15,384 nt of DNA from DASTYK01 sp964384585. GTDB lineage: Bacteria; Gemmatimonadota; Gemmatimonadetes; Longimicrobiales; RSA9. The DNA lies in NCBI GenBank assembly GCA_964384585.1, contig CAYLME010000077.1:1-15384 (forward strand), read 5' to 3'. This document shows positions 1 through 7,232 of this stretch, piece by piece. The notes beneath the pieces were generated by a model. It had not been told where the DNA came from. It saw only the letters and a list, made by a program, of their open reading frames with translations, and searched no databases. Position 1 is the first letter of the stretch; each line of letters starts with the position of its first letter. The translations under genes and the position numbers were made by a program.

Positions 1-156
1 GACGGCCCGCATCGTAACAGCCCGGGCACCACGCGACCCTCGCATCCCGACGGGCCATCGCTCCGGCCATCCGCTCGCGCACTTTCCCCGCACTTCCCGC
101 CGTCCCATCTTGCCGCGCCACCTGCATCACGGCAGTGAACACTCGAGGAGGAACGG

Positions 157-1041
<885 letters not shown>

Positions 1042-1099
1042 GCTGCTGCCCGCAGCGGCGGGCGATCCGTCTCTGCGAGCCCGATGGCGTGATCCCGGT

Positions 1100-1161
1100 G
1101 ATGGGGCGCAGGACCGAAATTCTTGCGTGGGCCTGCCGGCGCAGGCATCTTGCGCCCCATC
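1100..1161. repeat. Nested inverted repeat between hbd and the transporter
   Basis: A perfect 11-base inverted repeat (GATGGGGCGCA at 1100-1110, TGCGCCCCATC at 1151-1161) encloses a second perfect hairpin, GCCTGC-CGGC-GCAGGC, at 1131-1146. No T-run follows, so it is not a classic intrinsic terminator. It ends five bases before a possible -10 element. It could be an operator, a weak terminator for the dehydrogenase gene, or an RNA structure at its 3' end. Seen directly; function unknown. Confidence 0.55.
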
Positions 1162-1166
1162 CGTTA

Positions 1167-1172
1167 TACAAT
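1167..1172 (+). promoter_or_regulatory. Possible -10 element of the NSS transporter gene
   Basis: TACAAT matches the TATAAT consensus at five of six positions and sits in a locally A/T-rich spot 32 bases before the GTG start. No convincing -35 hexamer lies 16-18 bases upstream; that stretch is occupied by the inverted repeat. Tentative. Confidence 0.25.
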
Positions 1173-1204
1173 CGACTCGATCTCCACAGACAAGGACGCG
1201 ACCC

Positions 1205-2578
1205 GTGAGCGATCTCTCGACCGCTACGCCTCCGAGCGGCTCGGCCGGACGTGAGCAATGGACGAGCCGATTCGGCTTCGTCATGGCAGCCGTCGGCTCG
1301 GCCGTCGGGCTCGGCAACATGTGGCGCTTCGCGTACATCGCCTCGGAGCATGGCGGTGCGGCGGCGGTGCTGCTGTATGTCGTGCTGGTGTTCGCCGTCG
1401 GTGTGCCGGTCATGATCGCGGAGCTGGTACTCGGACGTGCGTCAGGCCAGAGCCCGATCGGCGCGATGCGCAAGGAGCTGGGGCGCGCCTGGGCGCCGTT
1501 CGGCGTCGTGTTCATCCTCGCGGGTGCGCTGATCCTGTCGTATTACGCGGTGATCGCCGGCTGGGTGCTGCGCTACGCGCTCGTCGCACTCACGTCGTCG
1601 TTCCCGGCAGATGCCGGCGCGTACTTCGGCGAGATGGCTGCGGGCGGCCCCGCGATCCTGTTCCAGGTCACGGTCATGCTGGCAACCGTGCTCGTGGTTG
1701 CGCGCGGCATCGGCAGCGGCATCGAGCGGCTCTCGTCGTTCATGATGCCGGCGCTCTTCCTGATCCTGGTCGGCCTCGCGATCTGGGCGGCAACACTGCA
1801 GGGCGGCGGTGCGGGCTATGCCTATTACCTGGTCCCGCGTTTCGAGGAGCTGTTCTCGCTCGAGACGCTCGCCGCGTCCACGAGCCAGGCGTTCTTCTCG
1901 CTCTCGCTCGGTATGGGGGCGATGCTGACGTTCGCGAGCTATCTGCCGAAGGACGCGAACCTGCCGAAGGACTCGACGACGATCGCGCTCGCCGACTTCT
2001 CTGTCGCATTCATTGCCGGACTCGTCGTATTCCCGGTCGTCTGGGCGCTCGGACTGCAGAGCGCCGTCGGCGAGAGCACGGTGGGCGCGCTCTTCATCTC
2101 CCTGCCGGGCGCGTTCTCGGCAATGGGCGGTGTCGGCCGGGTGGTCGGGCTGTTCTTCTTCATTGCGCTGCTGTTCGGCGCAATCACCTCCACGGTATCG
2201 CTGCTCGAGGTCGTCGTTGCATCGATGATCGACGAGGGCAAGATGAAGCGACCGGTCGCGGCGTTCGTTGCGGGCGGCTTCATCACGCTCGTGGGCCTCT
2301 GGTCGGCACTCGACACGGATGCACTCGGCTTCCTCGACGCCGTCGCGAACAGTGTGATGCTGCCGCTCGGCGGACTGGTCATCGCACTGGGCGTCGCCTG
2401 GAAGATGCCGAACGCGCTCGACGAAGCGGCCATGGGCGCCTCGCCGCGCACGGTCAAACTGCTGCGCGGCTGGCTCTGGACACTGCGCATCATGGTCCCG
2501 CCGTTGCTCATCGTGGTGCTGTACCAGACGATTCCCGCGGCGATCGAAGCGGGACGCGTGCTGTTCAGCGGCAACTGA
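1205..2578 (+). CDS. Sodium-dependent transporter, NSS/SNF family (LeuT fold)
   Basis: This 457-residue inner-membrane symporter belongs to the neurotransmitter:sodium symporter family. Bacterial members (LeuT, MhsT, TnaT, Tyt1) import amino acids or related amines with Na+. TM1 carries the unwound GSAVGLGN segment (31-38), which includes the Na1-ligand Asn. TM6 carries FFSLSLGMGAM (230-240) and TM8 carries GAITSTVSLLE (325-335), keeping the Thr-Ser pair of the Na2 site. The position aligning with the LeuT TM7 Na1 Asn appears to be Asp264. I count 11 hydrophobic helices, so the twelfth helix of LeuT is missing, as in MhsT. The GTG start at 1205 is preferred over the open frame from 1010, because AAGGA lies at 1192-1196 and homology begins near residue 17 (REQWTSRFGF). 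Its own terminator follows. The substrate cannot be read from the sequence. Confidence 0.92.
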   Translation: MSDLSTATPPSGSAGREQWTSRFGFVMAAVGSAVGLGNMWRFAYIASEHGGAAAVLLYVVLVFAVGVPVMIAELVLGRASGQSPIGAMRKELGRAWAPFGVVFILAGALILSYYAVIAGWVLRYALVALTSSFPADAGAYFGEMAAGGPAILFQVTVMLATVLVVARGIGSGIERLSSFMMPALFLILVGLAIWAATLQGGGAGYAYYLVPRFEELFSLETLAASTSQAFFSLSLGMGAMLTFASYLPKDANLPKDSTTIALADFSVAFIAGLVVFPVVWALGLQSAVGESTVGALFISLPGAFSAMGGVGRVVGLFFFIALLFGAITSTVSLLEVVVASMIDEGKMKRPVAAFVAGGFITLVGLWSALDTDALGFLDAVANSVMLPLGGLVIALGVAWKMPNALDEAAMGASPRTVKLLRGWLWTLRIMVPPLLIVVLYQTIPAAIEAGRVLFSGN

Positions 2579-2589
2579 TGACACAGGGC

Positions 2590-2603
2590 GACGCGCGCGC
2601 GTC
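2590..2603. repeat. 14-base perfect palindrome
   Basis: GACGCGCGCGCGTC is a perfect palindrome just after the transporter stop codon and 20 bases before its terminator. The alternating CG core could form Z-DNA or a cruciform, or it may be chance in GC-rich DNA. No function is claimed. Confidence 0.35.
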
Positions 2604-2623
2604 GAGTCGATGACATTGAAGAG

Positions 2624-2654
2624 CGGTGGCCTGCACACGCGGGCCGCCGTTTTT
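2624..2654 (+). terminator. Intrinsic terminator after the NSS transporter
   Basis: An 11-bp stem (CGGTGGCCTGC at 2624-2634 with GCGGGCCGCCG at 2639-2649, including two G-U pairs in the RNA) has an ACAC loop and is followed directly by five T at 2650-2654. This is a textbook rho-independent terminator for the plus strand. Its last T is also the first base of the convergent gene's stop codon. On the minus strand no T-run follows, so it is probably one-directional. Confidence 0.85.
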
Positions 2655-3316
2655 CACATCTCGAACTCACCGCGCTGGATCGCCTCGGCATAGCTGCGAT
2701 AGACCCCGGGCCGCGCCAGGTAGTCCTGCGTCCACGCCTCGAACGGCGGCAGTGGCAGGCGCGATTCCAGGTCCTGCACGATGCCCATCGCAAGCTGAAA
2801 GCGGTCGCGTGCCTGGAAATCGATGCGCCGCCCGTCGAGCAGTATCTCGACCAGCTCACGGAAGATATCGGAGTCCAGCAGCGCTACGAGATGCGCGACC
2901 TGGTCGACACGATACGACTCGTAGAGCGCGCGCAGTTCCGCGAGCGACGGCGGCTCGTCCTGCTGTGACGCAAGTGTGCGACTGCGCCTGTCCGCGGCCG
3001 TACGCGCGAGCACATCGCGGAACCAGCGGTGCAGCTCCGGTGAATAGCCGCGTCGCCGCTCGCGCGTTTCGAGTGCGGACTCGAGCAGTGCGCGCAGCAG
3101 CGGACGGCCCAGACTGCGCGCCCGGTGATCGACTTCCGCTTCGCTTGCTTCCACGAACAGATCGGCAGTGCGGATCTCACCGATCTCGACGTCTTCGCCA
3201 GGCGAGCGAAAGGCGAAATAGCCGCGCCCCCACCCACGCGTGTCCGCGTAGGTGATCAGGAACGCGGTCCAGCGTTCCCCGGCGTGCTCCAGGAAGCAGA
3301 ACGAACGGCAGCGCAC
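2654..3316 (-). CDS. Hypothetical protein with C-terminal LPxFxAW domain
   Basis: I do not recognise this 220-residue protein. It has no signal peptide or membrane helix and is probably cytoplasmic. Residues 13-37 look like a beta-rich segment (ERWTAFLITYADTRGWGRGY), 50-85 contain an RTADLFVEASE stretch followed by helix, and 128-207 form a helical domain. That domain is shared with the 98-residue product of 3819-4115: both have LRAxY near the start and L-P-x-F-(D/E)-A-W-x3-Y-x3-P-x2-Y near the end with identical spacing. The frame is closed by a TGA at 3335-3337, so the GTG at 3316 is the only reasonable start. Shine-Dalgarno pairing upstream is weak. It diverges from the 3630-4115 genes across a 313-base gap, which suggests related function or shared control. 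Coding nature is supported by the conserved domain and codon-like composition. Confidence 0.72.
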   Translation of the reverse strand: MRCRSFCFLEHAGERWTAFLITYADTRGWGRGYFAFRSPGEDVEIGEIRTADLFVEASEAEVDHRARSLGRPLLRALLESALETRERRRGYSPELHRWFRDVLARTAADRRSRTLASQQDEPPSLAELRALYESYRVDQVAHLVALLDSDIFRELVEILLDGRRIDFQARDRFQLAMGIVQDLESRLPLPPFEAWTQDYLARPGVYRSYAEAIQRGEFEM

Positions 3317-3629
3317 ACGTTTCGTGGTGAGGCGTCAAGCGTCGCGCCGCGCGGCGCGCCGGTCCCTGCGGCGGATGCCGCCGAAAAGAACCAGAAGTGA
3401 CGGTAGGCATGACGCTGACGCCGCGTCAAGTTTCTGCTCGTCCGCGTAAAGTCATGTTCGACATGTAATTCGATGTGTACAGCGCGGCTACGAACATGCT
3501 TGACCATGCCTTCGGCCGATTCTATCTTGGGCACCGTTCGCGCAGACGCACCTGCGCATGTGCATTCGACGGATCCGGCGCCGATCCGGTCATCATCTCC
3601 GGGCAATTTCAATGAACCACGAGGCAGGC
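3317..3629. other. Divergent intergenic region, no gene seen
   Basis: This 313-base stretch separates the minus-strand 220-residue gene from the plus-strand small-gene pair. It is more A/T-rich than its surroundings around 3420-3530. I find a good plus-strand promoter at 3500-3528. On the minus strand a weaker candidate reads TTGACG (forward 3424-3429), an 18-base spacer, then TACCGT (forward 3400-3405). Open frames crossing it show no family resemblance and lack ribosome-binding sites. Confidence 0.55.
3500..3528 (+). promoter_or_regulatory. Sigma-70-type promoter for the small-gene pair
   Basis: TTGACC (3500-3505, five of six to TTGACA) and TATCTT (3523-3528, four of six to TATAAT) are separated by exactly 17 bases, in an A/T-rich island upstream of the 58- and 98-residue genes. 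Transcription would begin near 3535 and give a leader of about 95 bases. Based on consensus matching only. Confidence 0.5.
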
Positions 3630-3806
3630 ATGTGGGACACGTGCGCCGTCGATCTGCAGGTGCACCTGCCGCGACCGATCGCGGCCGAGGTGGAGAAGGT
3701 GCAGCAGCGCGATCCGGAGCTGATCAGCAGGATCGTCTACTATGCCGTTGCGCGCCGCACGATCTACGAGCACCTGGCAGCGCGCGCGGATTCCGAGCGA
3801 CCGTAG
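3630..3806 (+). CDS. Small hypothetical protein, possible ribbon-helix-helix-like fold
   Basis: This 58-residue product starts MWDTCAVDLQVHLP. ATG at 3630 is preferred because GAGG lies at 3621-3624, five bases upstream; the in-frame ATG at 3612 lacks such a site. The order seen, a short beta strand (DLQVHLP), one helix (about 15-26) and a second helix (about 28-49), resembles ribbon-helix-helix DNA-binding proteins such as small antitoxins. There is no clear motif match, so this is a shape argument only. The gene ends at TAG (3804-3806). The next gene is in the same frame, four sense codons further on, so this could instead be the front part of a longer protein interrupted by a stop codon. 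Confidence 0.5.
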   Translation: MWDTCAVDLQVHLPRPIAAEVEKVQQRDPELISRIVYYAVARRTIYEHLAARADSERP

Positions 3807-3818
3807 AAAAATCTGCGC

Positions 3819-4115
3819 GTGGCTACCGACGAAGAGGTTCTGCGCGCGAAGTATCTCGACTGGTGTTCTGCCCGTGTGGCGGACCGTCTGTTCCGTCTTC
3901 CCCCCGAACAGATCTATGAGCTGACGAGCGCGCTCGGCCCCGAGCTGGAGCCGGGCGCGGATTTTCGTGCGATCGTCGGTCGTCTTACCGAAGAGCTGAC
4001 GCGCGAGCTCGGGCTGCCCGACTTCGATGCGTGGCGCGTCGCCTACGAGCAGGATCCGCAGCCGTACGAAGTGGACATGATCGGATTCTGGCGGGAGCTG
4101 TTGCGACCGAAATGA
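3819..4115 (+). CDS. Hypothetical protein, LPxFxAW domain (paralogue of the 220-aa protein)
   Basis: This product of 98 residues is almost entirely one helical domain. Residues 8-83 align with residues 128-207 of the minus-strand protein at 2654-3316, sharing LRAxY, VA, an EL pair and the closing L66-P-x-F69-D-A-W72-x3-Y76-x3-P80-x2-Y83 pattern. The start is uncertain: GTG at 3819 is the only usable start before the domain, and no Shine-Dalgarno sequence precedes it. It lies 12 bases after the upstream TAG and in the same frame, so expression could depend on reinitiation, on readthrough of the TAG, or the pair may be a gene broken by a nonsense mutation. A strong hairpin follows the stop codon. 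Function unknown; no membrane or export signal. Confidence 0.6.
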   Translation: MATDEEVLRAKYLDWCSARVADRLFRLPPEQIYELTSALGPELEPGADFRAIVGRLTEELTRELGLPDFDAWRVAYEQDPQPYEVDMIGFWRELLRPK

Positions 4116-4117
4116 AG

Positions 4118-4152
4118 AACGGCGGCGCGTTGTGCACGTGCCGCCGTTGTTT
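4118..4152 (+). terminator. Hairpin terminator between convergent small genes
   Basis: AACGGCGGC (4118-4126) pairs perfectly with GCCGCCGTT (4140-4148). The stem can be extended inward by about four pairs (one G-U), leaving a five-base loop. GTTT follows. It begins two bases after the 98-residue gene's stop codon and 26 bases before the stop of the convergent membrane-protein gene, so it may serve both. The T-run is short. Confidence 0.6.
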
Positions 4153-4178
4153 ACGCATGCATCCAGTGTGCAGCGTTG

Positions 4179-4409
4179 CTATTCGTGTCGCACACGCGTC
4201 TGGTGCCACCACGTGCCGATCATCGCGGCCAGGCCGGCGGCAAGCAGGAGCAGGCCAATGATGGCCCAGATGAGGCCCCAGTCCCAGCGCTCGTTCGCAT
4301 AGCCGCGGAACGAGCTCCAGAGCGAGAGCGCGGCCATGATGAGCCAGAGAACGCCGACGCCGAAGCCGACGGCGAGGGCGGTCGTGTTCTGAGGTGGACG
4401 GTTCGCCAT
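4179..4409 (-). CDS. Small two-helix membrane protein
   Basis: This 76-residue protein has two hydrophobic segments, about residues 11-32 and 44-67, joined by a short loop rich in charged and aromatic residues (SFRGYANERWDW), and a basic C-terminal tail. It is therefore probably an inner-membrane hairpin protein. I do not recognise a family. ATG at 4409 is chosen because GGAGAGA lies just upstream; the open frame continues to 4643 but without a better site. It diverges from the SH3-like/DUF3618 gene pair across 136 bases, so it may share their control. No catalytic motif is visible. Confidence 0.72.
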   Translation of the reverse strand: MANRPPQNTTALAVGFGVGVLWLIMAALSLWSSFRGYANERWDWGLIWAIIGLLLLAAGLAAMIGTWWHQTRVRHE

Positions 4410-4545
4410 CTTCTCTCCAGGAATCGCGTTGTGCCGGCACAGTATGGGCCGGTGCGCTCGCTCCTGCAAGCCTCGATTCGCCCCACTGCCACAGTTGCGG
4501 TTCCTCCGGCCTGACCGCATTCTGCGGGCAACGAGGAGGATGGAC

Positions 4546-4806
4546 ATGGCAATACCGTTTCCGCCAATTCCGGCGGGCACACGTGTGAAGGTGCAGCATG
4601 GGGGCCGCCCGCTCGACGGCGCGATGATCGGACGCACCGGCATCGTGGTCGAGGCGAGCGACTACCGGCCGGATCGGCTGGGCGTGGTGCTGGATGGCGA
4701 GGCGCAGGCGCGCTGGTTCGCGCCGGGCGAGCTCGAGGTAACGACGGCGGTCCCGCTGCTGCCGCCCGAGCGCCAGGCGGCCAAGCTGCTGCGTGCGCTG
4801 CCCTGA
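4546..4806 (+). CDS. Small SH3-like (KOW-like) beta-barrel protein
   Basis: This 86-residue protein has no known family that I can name. Residues 11-65 alternate beta-type strands and glycines (GTRVKVQHGG, IGRTGIVVEA, RLGVVLDGE, RWFAPGELEV), a pattern typical of small SH3/KOW-like barrels that bind nucleic acid or protein. The tail (70-86) looks helical. ATG at 4546 is six bases from GAGGAGG (4533-4539); the ATG at 4540 would abut that site. It is followed after 45 bases by the DUF3618 gene on the same strand, so the two probably form an operon. There is no signal peptide or membrane segment. Confidence 0.7.
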   Translation: MAIPFPPIPAGTRVKVQHGGRPLDGAMIGRTGIVVEASDYRPDRLGVVLDGEAQARWFAPGELEVTTAVPLLPPERQAAKLLRALP

Positions 4807-4851
4807 TCGGACGGAACGAGTCCTGCAGCGCTGACGCCCGCGGAGGACGTA

Positions 4852-5439
4852 ATGGCCGAACAACCAGTGGCCGGTGAGCCAGCGACGATCGAGCAGGCAC
4901 GCGCGCACATCGAGGCGTCGCGTGCCCGCATCTCGGAGACGCTCGACGAGATCGAGGAGCGGCTCGTCGAGAAGCGCGTCGAACTGCGGGAGAAGCTGGA
5001 CGTGAAAAAGCGAGTGCTGGACCAGGTCGAGGAGATGCCGCTGCGCTCGGTCGCGATCGCGGCAGGCGTGGGCTTCCTGCTCGGCATGGTCGGCCGACGC
5101 CACAGGCGCGATCGCATCCGCCGCGATGAGCACGACGAGCTGCGGGGACTGTTGCGCGAGGCGCACGAGGACGGCGACGATGCACCGTCAATCTCGATCG
5201 GCCGTGCCCACCCGACGTTCTGGCAGGAGACGCGCGCACAGCTGGTCGGTGCGTTGACGGCGGCGCTCGTGGCCGCGGTCAGCGAGCGGTTACGCCCGCG
5301 CGAGGTCAGTGCGCCCGCGCGTCCCGCCGCGCCGGACCCGTACGCGACGGGGTATGACGACCCGTTCGATGACGAGGACGACGACATCGAACAGCCGCGT
5401 CCGCGCAGGCGCTGGCCGGCTGCCGACGACCTTTCCTGA
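4852..5439 (+). CDS. DUF3618 domain protein, membrane-anchored
   Basis: Residues 13-40 of this 195-residue protein match the DUF3618 pattern: an IEQAR..IEASRARISETLDEIEERL helix, which in many Actinobacteria and Gemmatimonadota precedes a coiled segment and a membrane anchor. Charged coiled-coil sequence runs to about 60. A glycine-rich hydrophobic segment lies at 66-80 followed by a basic RRHRRDRIRR stretch, and a second, weaker hydrophobic helix lies at 130-144. The C-terminal part is proline-rich with an acidic run (169-180) and a basic patch. The biochemical role of DUF3618 is unknown; an envelope or cell-surface role is likely from the anchor. A GGAGG site precedes the ATG. The gene ends two bases before the convergent ssb stop codon. 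Confidence 0.82.
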   Translation: MAEQPVAGEPATIEQARAHIEASRARISETLDEIEERLVEKRVELREKLDVKKRVLDQVEEMPLRSVAIAAGVGFLLGMVGRRHRRDRIRRDEHDELRGLLREAHEDGDDAPSISIGRAHPTFWQETRAQLVGALTAALVAAVSERLRPREVSAPARPAAPDPYATGYDDPFDDEDDDIEQPRPRRRWPAADDLS

Positions 5440-5441
5440 GA

Positions 5442-5897
5442 TCAGAACGGCAGGTCGTCGTCATCCTGATCGAACGGTGACGGCGGCGGACCGGCCGGTG
5501 CCTGCGCCTGACGACGGCGCGGGGCCGCGTCGTAGTCGCCCGAAGGACCGCCACTGCCGCCCGGGCCACTCCCCAGCATCACCATGTCGCGGACGACGAT
5601 GTCGGTCCAGTAGCGGACGTTGCCCTTGTCGTCCTCGGTCTGCGAATACTCGAGCTGTCCCTCGACGTAGATGCGGTCGCCCTTGTGGACGTACTGCTCG
5701 ACGAGGTCGGCCAGCTTCTCCCAGAAGGTGCAGCGGTGCCACTCGGTTTTCTCCTGCCGCTGCCCGCTGCGATCCGTGAACGTGCGGTTCGTCGCGATCG
5801 AGACTTTCGCGACCTTTCGGCCGCCCGCGACCGTGCGGATTTCGGGCTCCGCGCCCACGTTGCCGATCAGCAGGACCTTGTTGAGAGAACGAGCCAT
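5442..5897 (-). CDS. ssb: Single-stranded DNA-binding protein SSB
   Basis: This 151-residue protein binds single-stranded DNA during replication, repair and recombination. The N-terminal OB fold begins MARSLNKVLLIGNVGAEPE and continues with KVSIATNRTF, WHRCTFWEKLADLVEQYVHKG and YVEGQLEYSQ, all characteristic of bacterial SSB. A glycine/proline-rich linker starts near residue 112. The tip ends in DDDDLPF, the acidic peptide that recruits partner proteins. The start at 5897 follows AAAGGCGG at a good distance; the upstream extension of the open frame is not SSB-like. It is transcribed divergently from the AI-2E permease gene (155 bases between starts). Usual neighbours such as rpsF or rpsR are absent, so this may be a stand-alone or extra copy. 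Confidence 0.97.
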   Translation of the reverse strand: MARSLNKVLLIGNVGAEPEIRTVAGGRKVAKVSIATNRTFTDRSGQRQEKTEWHRCTFWEKLADLVEQYVHKGDRIYVEGQLEYSQTEDDKGNVRYWTDIVVRDMVMLGSGPGGSGGPSGDYDAAPRRRQAQAPAGPPPSPFDQDDDDLPF

Positions 5898-6052
5898 TCG
5901 TACCGCCTTTGCCGGGGAAATTCTGCAGATGCCTGGTGCGCCGTCACGGCGTTGCCCGCAAAGTATGCGACACGGCGGGCGCCGTCCATGGCGCGACGGG
6001 TAGCCGGCTGTCCCCCCTGTGGCACAGGCCGTGCGCCCGCGAAACGGCCGTG

Positions 6053-7132
6053 ATGGACGGAGACGACCAGGGCAAGGTGGCCGCCGCGGGAAACCGCTGG
6101 CACATCGGCATGGGAACGGTTGCACGCGGCATACTCGTCGTGCTGCTGCTCTATGCGTTCGCCAGTGCGCTGTGGATGGTACGCGACGTCCTGTTCATCA
6201 CGTTCTTCGCCGTCCTCGTCGCCTCGTTCCTGTCGCTCTTCGTCGACCCGCTGGAATCGCGCTTCGGCTGGCGGCGCAGCATTGCAGGTCCCGCGGTGCT
6301 GGTCGCACTCCTCCTCCTCTTCGGCGGTCTGCTCTTTCTCGCCTGGCCGACGCTCGCCGAGCAGTTGTCGCAGGTGAGTCGCGACCTGCCCGAAGTGATC
6401 GGCCAGGCCGAAGCATGGCTCTCGCGCCAGTTCCGCGCGGTCTCGGGCACGTTCGGCGCCACCGGCGAAGTGGTCGAGGAGCGACTGCGCTACCGCGCCG
6501 CCCTGGAAGTCGCGGACCTCGTCGGCGGCACGATCCCGCTGCTGAATACGGTACTCGGCGCACTGACCGGCATGGTGCTCGTCACGTTTGCGGGGCTGTT
6601 CCTCGCGATCGATCCGCGCGCGTACGCGCACGGCCTCCTGCGCCTGATGCCCGGCAGCACGCGGTTGCGCGTCCTCGGCGTGTTCGAGGGCATCGCGCAT
6701 ACACTGCGTCGCTGGATGGCCGCACAGGCCCTCGGCATGCTCGTGATCGGCGTGACGGCGACGATCGGCTACTACATCATCGGCATGCCGGCAGCACTCG
6801 CCCTCGGCGTGATCGCCGGACTGCTCGAGTTCGTACCATACGTCGGACCGGTACTCGCCTACATCCCGGCGCTCGCCATCGGATTCACGGCCGGCAAGGC
6901 GCTGGAAGTGACGATCGTGTATGTGGTGCTGCAGGCGGTCGAGTCGAACATCGTGACGCCGCTCATCATGAAGGGCGTCGTCAAACTGCCACCCGCGCTG
7001 ACACTCCTCTTCCAGGCGGCGATGGCCACGCTGTTCGGATTCCTCGGGTTGCTGCTCGCGGTGCCGTTGCTGGCGGCCGGCAAGGTGGTGGTCGAGGATC
7101 TGTACGTCGAGGAAGTCGCCGAGACGTCGTGA
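6053..7132 (+). CDS. AI-2E family (TqsA/YdiK-like, formerly UPF0118) permease
   Basis: This 359-residue inner-membrane protein belongs to the AI-2E transporter family. Members have been linked to autoinducer-2 export, Na+/H+ antiport or uncharacterised transport. Two hydrophobic segments lie at about 24-63, another at 79-99, then a soluble stretch (100-158), and further helices at about 160-185, 225-245, 246-280, 283-300 and 320-345. Family hallmarks are seen: GLLEFVPYVGPVLAYIPA (257-274), VESNIVTPLIMKGVVKLPPAL (297-317) and GFLGLLLAVPLLAAGK near the end. ATG at 6053 is chosen as the first start before the conserved region; ribosome-binding complementarity there is poor, so another start nearby is possible. 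Substrate is not predictable. Confidence 0.9.
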   Translation: MDGDDQGKVAAAGNRWHIGMGTVARGILVVLLLYAFASALWMVRDVLFITFFAVLVASFLSLFVDPLESRFGWRRSIAGPAVLVALLLLFGGLLFLAWPTLAEQLSQVSRDLPEVIGQAEAWLSRQFRAVSGTFGATGEVVEERLRYRAALEVADLVGGTIPLLNTVLGALTGMVLVTFAGLFLAIDPRAYAHGLLRLMPGSTRLRVLGVFEGIAHTLRRWMAAQALGMLVIGVTATIGYYIIGMPAALALGVIAGLLEFVPYVGPVLAYIPALAIGFTAGKALEVTIVYVVLQAVESNIVTPLIMKGVVKLPPALTLLFQAAMATLFGFLGLLLAVPLLAAGKVVVEDLYVEEVAETS

Positions 7133-7196
7133 TTGTGCAGCGCCGCGGACCCCCGATGCCGGATGTACTCGACGATCGGCGGCAGTACGGAGGGTG

Positions 7197-7227
7197 CGGA
7201 GCGCGAACCCCGTCAGTCCGCGCTCCG
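7197..7227. terminator. Hairpin between AI-2E permease and beta-lactamase-like gene
   Basis: CGGAGCGCG (7197-7205) pairs perfectly with CGCGCTCCG (7219-7227) around a 13-base loop, in the 100-base gap between two convergent genes. No T-run follows on either strand. It may end transcription inefficiently or with Rho. Low certainty on function. Confidence 0.4.
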
Positions 7228-7232
7228 ACGGT

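Noticed and set aside
3630..4115. Toxin-antitoxin module
   Set aside because: Size and order would fit and the first protein might be ribbon-helix-helix-like, but the second product matches no toxin family I know and the two share one frame across a stop. Evidence is too thin to call.
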